Shown here piece after piece: positions 57,918-64,000 of a stretch of 64,000 nt of DNA (its first letter is position 1; every line of letters starts with the position of its first letter). This DNA comes from Bacillus subtilis (GTDB lineage: Bacteria; Bacillota; Bacilli; Bacillales; Bacillaceae_C). The stretch covers positions 22,296 to 86,295 of the forward strand of contig NZ_VTQV01000015.1 in NCBI RefSeq assembly GCF_008764245.1, given 5' to 3'. Both the position numbers and the translations under genes were made by a program. The notes beneath the pieces are model-generated. The model searched no databases and was not told the origin of the DNA. It worked only from the letters and a program-made list of their open reading frames with translations.

Positions 57918-58946
57918 GTGAAATTGGATCAGTTTGATTTTGAATTACCGGAAGAATTGATTGCACAAGTCCCTTTGGAAAATCGCGCAGCAAGCAGATT
58001 AATGGTTTTGGATAAGCAATCAGGTGATATAAAGCATGAGATTTTCAGCGATATTACAAAGTATTTACAAAAAGGAGATTGCCTGGTTTTAAATGATACA
58101 AAGGTGCTTCCAGCTAGGTTATTTGGTTTAAAAGTTGATACAGGTGCCAAAGTTGAAGTATTATTATTGAAACAATTAAATGGGGATCGGTGGGAAACGC
58201 TAGTAAAGCCTGCCAAAAGATTGAAAAGAGGTATGACGCTAACATTTGGTGACGGTCAGTTACAGGCTGTTTGCCTGGATGAATTAGAGCATGGTGGCCG
58301 TATTCTAGAATTCCAATATGATGGAATTTTTTACGAAGTGCTCGATCAGCTTGGTAAAATGCCCCTTCCCCCATACATCAAAACACAGCTTGAAGATCAA
58401 GACCGCTATCAAACTGTCTATGCGAAGGAACGAGGATCGGCAGCTGCTCCAACTGCTGGGTTGCATTTTACCGAAGAGCTCCTTGAGGAAATACGTGAAA
58501 AAGGGATACATATAGCTTATATTACCCTTCATGTTGGATTAGGGACATTTAGACCGGTCAATGTAGATGACATTGAGGAACATGATATGCATTCCGAGTT
58601 TTATCGAATGTCAAAAGAGACGGCTGCGTTGTTGAATCAGACAAGGAAACAAGGAGGAAGAATTATTTCGGTCGGCACAACTTCTACAAGAACCCTTGAA
58701 ACAATTGCCTCCGCTCATAACGGTCATTTTATTGAGGGAAATGGGTGGACAGATATTTTCATTTATCCTGGTTATGAATTTAAGGCGATTGATGGAATGA
58801 TCACGAATTTTCATTTGCCAAAGTCAACCCTCATTATGCTTGTGAGCGCTCTTGCTGGACGAGAGCCTGTCCTCCATGCGTACGAAGAAGCAGTAAAAGA
58901 GAAATATCGCTTTTTTAGCTTTGGGGATGCGATGTTATTGATTTAA
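57918..58946 (+). CDS. queA: S-adenosylmethionine:tRNA ribosyltransferase-isomerase
   Basis: A 342-residue enzyme that adds epoxycyclopentane from SAM to preQ1-modified tRNA. Signatures are [44 protein letters not shown] and [21 protein letters not shown] start, GGGAGG 11 bp upstream. A repeat element separates it from tgt. Confidence 0.96.
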   Translation: MKLDQFDFELPEELIAQVPLENRAASRLMVLDKQSGDIKHEIFSDITKYLQKGDCLVLNDTKVLPARLFGLKVDTGAKVEVLLLKQLNGDRWETLVKPAKRLKRGMTLTFGDGQLQAVCLDELEHGGRILEFQYDGIFYEVLDQLGKMPLPPYIKTQLEDQDRYQTVYAKERGSAAAPTAGLHFTEELLEEIREKGIHIAYITLHVGLGTFRPVNVDDIEEHDMHSEFYRMSKETAALLNQTRKQGGRIISVGTTSTRTLETIASAHNGHFIEGNGWTDIFIYPGYEFKAIDGMITNFHLPKSTLIMLVSALAGREPVLHAYEEAVKEKYRFFSFGDAMLLI

Positions 58947-58954
58947 GTTTTAGT

Positions 58955-59228
58955 GAGGGTTCAAAAAGGAGGATAAAAAGGACCAAGTCGGCTAAAGGCG
59001 CTGACGTCCTGTCAGCAACGCCGACACTAGTACGTCCTGTACGTCGAAAGTTCGAGGCGGCGCAGTTTCGAGCAGCGGACTTGTACAGGATGTACTGACT
59101 TCCGTGTTGCCCACAGGACGTGGGCGGTTTTAACGGAAGATCCTTATCACCTGATACATGAGCAGCGCAGAGACAAGCCAACGAAGAAATTCGCAGTGTC
59201 ATTTTTACCGGACTTTTTGAACATCCTC
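58955..59228. repeat. MITE-like repeat element, family B copy 2
   Basis: Ends GAGGGTTCAAAAAGG and CTTTTTGAACATCCTC. Possible target-site duplication TTTTAG at 58948-58953 and 59229-59234. Contains four palindromes: 59000-59016, 59030-59042, 59083-59095 and 59109-59125 (GCCCAC-AGGAC-GTGGGC). It fills the queA-tgt gap. Minus-strand frames inside are not genes. Confidence 0.88.
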
Positions 59229-59234
59229 TTTTAG

Positions 59235-60389
<1,155 letters not shown>

Positions 60390-60391
60390 TA

Positions 60392-60548
60392 GTGTGTGTT
60401 CAAAAAGGAGGATAAAAAGGACCAAGAAGTTCGAGGCGGCGAAGTCTTCGAGCAGCGGAATGTATGCTTTTAAATACATGAGCAGCGGAGAAGCAAGCCA
60501 ACGAAGAAATTCGCAGTGTCATTTTTACCGGACTTTTTGAACATCCTC
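60392..60548. repeat. MITE-like repeat element, family B copy 3 (short)
   Basis: Same ends as copy 2 (GTTCAAAAAGGAGGATAAAA ... CTTTTTGAACATCC) but only 157 bp, with the palindrome-rich interior lost and an ATGTAT/ATACAT hairpin instead. Flanked by direct repeats TCTAATA (60385-60391 and 60547-60553). It sits between tgt and yajC. Confidence 0.85.
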
Positions 60549-60583
60549 TAATATAGATTTTATAAGAAAAGGAGGTTTTTTTA

Positions 60584-60862
60584 ATGGAACAATTAATCGG
60601 TTTATCACCTTTTATTATTATGATCATCTTGTTTTACTTCTTATTGATTCGGCCAAACCAAAAGCGTCAAAAGGCCGTGAATGAAATGCAAAGCAATTTA
60701 CAAAAAGGGGACAAAATTGTCACAATTGGCGGCTTACATGGTCGAATTGAAGCATTAGATGAAGGAACCATTGTGATTAAATGTGGCGATGGTAGCAAAC
60801 TTACATACGATCGTAACGCGGTCCGTGAAGTACTGGAATCTAATAATAGTGTACAAGCATAA
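60584..60862 (+). CDS. yajC: Preprotein translocase subunit YajC
   Basis: A 92-residue membrane protein with one N-terminal helix (LSPFIIMIILFYFLLI) followed by the signature RPNQKRQKAVNEM and KGDKIVTIGGLHGRI. Accessory to SecDF. RBS AAGGAGG. Terminator downstream. Confidence 0.95.
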   Translation: MEQLIGLSPFIIMIILFYFLLIRPNQKRQKAVNEMQSNLQKGDKIVTIGGLHGRIEALDEGTIVIKCGDGSKLTYDRNAVREVLESNNSVQA

Positions 60863-60873
60863 ATCCTTATATA

Positions 60874-60916
60874 AAAAAGAAGCTGATTTCGATTGCACAG
60901 CTTCTTTTTGTTTTTT
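60874..60916 (+). terminator. yajC terminator
   Basis: 12-bp stem AAAAAGAAGCTG (60874-60885) / CAGCTTCTTTTT (60898-60909) with more T residues after it. Confidence 0.88.
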
Positions 60917-61308
60917 TATTTAAAATTCGAATTGGATAAAATATTCACCCCAAGAACGCCCCCCATTGTAGCTGTTAAAATATAGCAGATGTGATAGATG
61001 AATTGCTCTAATGAGAAGAAACTGCTATGCCCCAAAAATTGGTAAGATAAAAGAATGAGCGAATAAAATACCCCTGTGGCTCCTCCGATTAACCACCCTT
61101 TTTGTTTTCGTTTTCCCCCACTAATAAAACCACCGAAAAAAACAGCAAAAAATGAAATGATGGTAATTAAAAGGCTAATGGACTTTTCCTGTGTATCACT
61201 AAATTGCAAAACGAGTGAAAAAATAAGACTCGACAGTACCGCAAAAAGTAAGATTGTCATTAATCCATATACAATCGAAACTGCAAAGTTTTTAATTTCG
61301 ATTACCAC
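60916..61308 (-). CDS. yrzE: TIGR04086 family membrane protein (YrzE-like)
   Basis: A 130-residue protein with four membrane helices. The loop FFGGFISGGKRKQKGWLIGG between helices two and three is typical of the YrzE/TIGR04086 family, of unknown function. Its place between yajC and yrbG matches B. subtilis, and it is convergent with yajC. GTG 61308 with a close GGGAG. Confidence 0.85.
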   Translation of the reverse strand: MVIEIKNFAVSIVYGLMTILLFAVLSSLIFSLVLQFSDTQEKSISLLITIISFFAVFFGGFISGGKRKQKGWLIGGATGVFYSLILLSYQFLGHSSFFSLEQFIYHICYILTATMGGVLGVNILSNSNFK

Positions 61309-61466
61309 TCTCTCCCTTCTACAATCAACATATATCTATCTGTACAAGCTTATTCACGGAAAAAAATATTAGAAGTATTTGTCTTTCTTTTTCTCGGAAA
61401 AATCGCTTTTATTACTTGATATCCGGGACATACTAAAAAAGGCTATGAATAAGGGAGGATTATAAA

Positions 61467-62117
61467 ATGGAAAAATTTTTAATTATTATTGCACGAACGG
61501 TCATTTTGTATATTCTTTTGCTTGTTATTTTTAGATTGATGGGCAAGCGGGAAATTGGTGAATTAAGTATTTTAGATCTTGTCGTATTCATAATGATGGG
61601 GGAAATGGCCGTGATTGCGATTGAGCAACATAAAGATCCCTTATCCCATACAATTATTCCTATGATCACACTTATGCTCATTCAATTAGGGTTAGCCTTA
61701 ATTTCTTTAAAAAGTCGTAAATTTAGAAGGTTGATGGATGGAAAGCCGTCATTAATCATTAACAAAGGAAAAATTGATGAAAGAGAAATGAAAAAATTGC
61801 GCTATAATTTTGATGACCTGCTCACTCAGCTTCGGCAGAAGGATATCTCCAATATTTCAGATGTAGAGTTTGCTATTCTAGAGACCTCTGGGGAACTTTC
61901 TGTTATTAAGAAGGATAAGAAAACCAAGACAGCCTCTTATACCCTTCCACTTATCTTAAATGGCGAAATTCAACCAGAACATTTGGATGAGGTAAATAAG
62001 GACGAATCTTGGTTAAAAAAGGAACTAGAACAGCGTGGACATCATCATATTGAGCAAATTTCTTTTTGTAGTTATCAAGATGGAAAGTTTTTCGTTGATT
62101 ATGATGATTCAAAGTAA
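61467..62117 (+). CDS. yrbG: DUF421 family membrane protein (YrbG-like)
   Basis: A 216-residue protein. Three N-terminal helices with LVIFRLMGKREIGELSILDL, then the cytoplasmic DUF421 (YetF) domain with GKPSLIINKGKIDEREMKK and DVEFAILETSGELSVIKK. Paralogues of this family occur in germination and spore contexts, but its role is not settled. RBS GGGAGG. Confidence 0.9.
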   Translation: MEKFLIIIARTVILYILLLVIFRLMGKREIGELSILDLVVFIMMGEMAVIAIEQHKDPLSHTIIPMITLMLIQLGLALISLKSRKFRRLMDGKPSLIINKGKIDEREMKKLRYNFDDLLTQLRQKDISNISDVEFAILETSGELSVIKKDKKTKTASYTLPLILNGEIQPEHLDEVNKDESWLKKELEQRGHHHIEQISFCSYQDGKFFVDYDDSK

Positions 62118-62123
62118 TCATCT

Positions 62124-62270
62124 TGCCGTTTGGGGCCAACTGGATGTTGGTCAAACGGCGTTGCCACACGACGTGGCGCATTTAGCCGTTGATCCCTTGT
62201 TCATCCTTTTGGCTGGCAATCGTCATCACATTTCTAGCCGTTCATCCCTAACAGGCGCTTGCACTTTTGT
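62124..62270 (+). repeat. Repeat element related to family A
   Basis: About 147 bp between yrbG and spoVB. It shares GGCGTTG...GGCGCATTTAGCC and the AACAGGCGCTTGC end with family A. Two palindromes with altered centres: CCAAC-TGGAT-GTTGG (62136-62150) and GCCAC-ACGAC-GTGGC (62163-62177). Confidence 0.65.
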
Positions 62271-62272
62271 TA

Positions 62273-63820
62273 TTATTTAAGAATCCGATTAAAGAATGGT
62301 AAGCGAATTAAATCACCTTTTGTTAATAATTTAAAAGCAAATATAAAAATAAGATAGATGCAGGAAACAAGTACAATCCCAATAGTCAGGAAAAGTAGGG
62401 TAGGGTAATAGTCAAACACATACCGAAGATAAAAGATTCCGGAAATCCCTGATAATAAGGTGACTAGAATAAATTTTGCATACATCCCTATATAGACAGT
62501 GAATTGTATTTTTTTAAGGACGGTTGCAAAATGCAAAAGTGTTACAAGCACTGTCCCTGCTGCCATACCAAGCGCAACCCCATTTATCCCAAATGCTGGT
62601 TGGGAAGCAAATACAAAGATCACGAGTATCTTTAGAACAGAACCGATCAGACTGTTAATCATCGCGGCGCCAGCTAAATTGAGCGCTTGTAAAATGGCGC
62701 TGAATGGCCCTTGGAAATAGGTGAATAAAAAGAATGGAGCAAGAAATTGAATGAATTCGTACCCATCGGATGTTCCGTAAAACCATTTCATCAAAGGTTC
62801 AGCAAACACATATAAAATCACCGTTGATAAACAGCCAGCCATTAAGACGAAACGTAAAGATTGCTGAAAGCGGTATTCTACCATCAATTGGTTTCTATTG
62901 GCATTGGCCTCACTAATTTCCGGGACAAGAGAGGTAGACAATGAATGTGTAAAAAAGGAAGGAAGGGACAACAAGGGTAAAGCATAACCAGTTAAAAGAC
63001 CGTATTGTTTCGTCGCTACTCCAGCTGCAATGCCAGCTAAGAGCAAACTATGTGAGACAACAATCGGTTCTAGAAACCAGGTAACGGATCCAATTAACCT
63101 TCCACCGGTTGTGGGCAAAGCCACATTCATCAGTTCTCCCAATGTTTTTTTCCCATCCGTTATGGATTGAAAAAATCTTTTACGTACCCTAAACTTTTTC
63201 TTTGCTTTAAACATAAGGAATAAGTAAATGAATGAAGCTAGTTCTCCAATGACAGATGCGCCCATTGCTGCAGCGGCTGCATACTCAATTCCCATTGGCA
63301 GGAATTTTTTGGCGAGAAAAGCAATTAAAGCTATTCTCACAACTTGCTCAAGTACTTGAGCAATCGCTGCGGGCTTCATATTCTGTTTGCCTTGAAAATA
63401 GCCGCGGATGACCGATGAAACGGCGACAATCGGGACGATTGGAGTAATGGCCATTAATGGGTAAAGTGTTCTACGGTCAGTGAATAAGGTTTCGGATAAA
63501 AAAGGCGAAATGAGCATTAAAGTAGGTGTAAGAATGAGTGATAATATTCCTGTCACAGCTAGAGAAACGGCTAATATTTTTTTTGTTTTTTGCCTTTCTC
63601 CCCTTGCCTCTGCTTCCGCAACTGCTTTTGAAATGGCTACAGGGAGCCCTAATTGAGTAATCGTAATGACAAGGAAGAGGGTGGGAGATGACATCATAAA
63701 CAATCCTACACCTTCTGCCCCTATCACACGTGCAATCACAATCCTATTAATAAAGCCAAGAAGTTTTGTGATAAGTCCTGCTGCCATTAAGATCATGGTT
63801 CCTTTTAAAAATTTATTCAT
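62273..63820 (-). CDS. spoVB: Stage V sporulation protein B (MOP superfamily flippase)
   Basis: A 515-residue membrane protein with about 14 helices. It is required for spore cortex peptidoglycan and thought to move lipid-linked precursors. N-terminal MNKFLKGTMILMAAGLITKL and VIGAEGVGLFMMSSPTLFLV fit the family. ATG 63820 has AGGCAGGG upstream; an extension to 63892 is not supported. Its stop lies next to the repeat at 62124-62270. Confidence 0.94.
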   Translation of the reverse strand: MNKFLKGTMILMAAGLITKLLGFINRIVIARVIGAEGVGLFMMSSPTLFLVITITQLGLPVAISKAVAEAEARGERQKTKKILAVSLAVTGILSLILTPTLMLISPFLSETLFTDRRTLYPLMAITPIVPIVAVSSVIRGYFQGKQNMKPAAIAQVLEQVVRIALIAFLAKKFLPMGIEYAAAAAMGASVIGELASFIYLFLMFKAKKKFRVRKRFFQSITDGKKTLGELMNVALPTTGGRLIGSVTWFLEPIVVSHSLLLAGIAAGVATKQYGLLTGYALPLLSLPSFFTHSLSTSLVPEISEANANRNQLMVEYRFQQSLRFVLMAGCLSTVILYVFAEPLMKWFYGTSDGYEFIQFLAPFFLFTYFQGPFSAILQALNLAGAAMINSLIGSVLKILVIFVFASQPAFGINGVALGMAAGTVLVTLLHFATVLKKIQFTVYIGMYAKFILVTLLSGISGIFYLRYVFDYYPTLLFLTIGIVLVSCIYLIFIFAFKLLTKGDLIRLPFFNRILK

Positions 63821-63918
63821 TTCATTCCCTGCCTTCTCAAAACTGTTCCATTCGATTACAATGAAGTATATGCTAGTAGGTGGACAAAGCATGACAAGTT
63901 ATCTGAGAACATTTTTTA

Positions 63919-64000
63919 AGAGGATGTTCAAAAAGCGAGGATCAAAGGCTAAATTCGCGACATCCTGTCGCAACGCCTTTGTGACCTGCGTCCTGCAGGC
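63919..64000 (-). repeat. Modular repeat element, cut by the window edge
   Basis: Starts AGAGGATGTTCAAAAAGCGA, the same end as family B, then continues with family A-type sequence (ATCAAAGGCTAAAT). It contains GCGAC-ATCCT-GTCGC (63957-63971) and CCTGC-GTCCT-GCAGG (63985-63999). So it joins features of both families. Confidence 0.7.

Noticed and set aside
58915..59202. Minus-strand open frame between queA and tgt (and similar frames at 30285-30506 and 60400-60627)
   Set aside because: All arise from the same family B repeat arm read in one frame; they share sequence because the repeat does, not because of a protein.

Overview
This 64 kb window is chromosomal DNA of a low-GC, endospore-forming member of the Bacillaceae. 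From about 7.5 kb to the right end the gene order follows the classic Bacillus subtilis block: ysmB-racE-gerM-rph-rdgB-ysnB, tRNA-Arg, ysoA-tig-clpX-lonB-lonA-engB, hemAXCDBL, spoVID-ysxE, valS-folC-comC-spoIIB-maf-radC-mreBCD-minCD-spoIVFAB, rplU-prp-rpmA-spo0B-obg-pheB, niaR, safA, yebC-bofC-ruvAB-queA-tgt-yajC-yrzE-yrbG-spoVB. Sporulation genes (gerM, lonB, spoVID, ysxE, spoIIB, spoIVFA/B, spo0B, safA, bofC, spoVB) leave little doubt about the lifestyle.

Layout. 1-6.4 kb: end of an unknown gene, a minus-strand AraC-type regulator, then a divergent five-gene run (Gfo/Idh dehydrogenase, DUF993 DapA-fold protein, TIM-barrel isomerase/epimerase, D-2-hydroxyacid dehydrogenase, DUF2264 protein) that looks like an unassigned sugar or sugar-acid pathway without a transporter in view. 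6.5-7.3 kb: an imperfect inverted-repeat element and queT, a queuosine-precursor transporter behind a preQ1-I riboswitch. 7.5-21.8 kb: conserved housekeeping and proteolysis genes. 22.4-28.8 kb: haem biosynthesis operon behind a PerR-like palindrome. 28.9-33.5 kb: spore coat genes spoVID-ysxE plus an accessory HpaB-type monooxygenase. 33.5-36.7 kb: T-box controlled valS. 37-49.2 kb: folate, competence, cell shape and division, spoIVF, ribosomal proteins. 49.3-55.3 kb: spo0B, obg, pheB, niaR, safA with an unusual kinase-fold neighbour, yebC. 55.4-64 kb: bofC, ruvAB, queuosine genes queA-tgt, yajC and spoVB.

Differences from the B. subtilis layout (compared from memory): the nifS/nadBCA block expected between niaR and safA is absent, pheA does not follow pheB, coxA after safA is replaced by a CotS/APH-like kinase-fold gene, and an HpaB-like gene sits between ysxE and valS.

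The most unusual feature is non-coding. Several intergenic gaps hold modular repeat elements (families called A and B here, plus fragments). They contain at least 16 small palindromes in which the stem sequence varies with full compensation while the centre stays AGGAC/AGGAT or a close variant (for example CCAAC-AGGAC-GTTGG, GCGCC-AGGAC-GGCGC, GTAC-AGGAT-GTAC). Units are gained or lost between otherwise alignable copies. Family B also looks like a MITE, with inverted ends around GTTCAAAAAG and possible target-site duplications, and it interrupts both queA-tgt and tgt-yajC.
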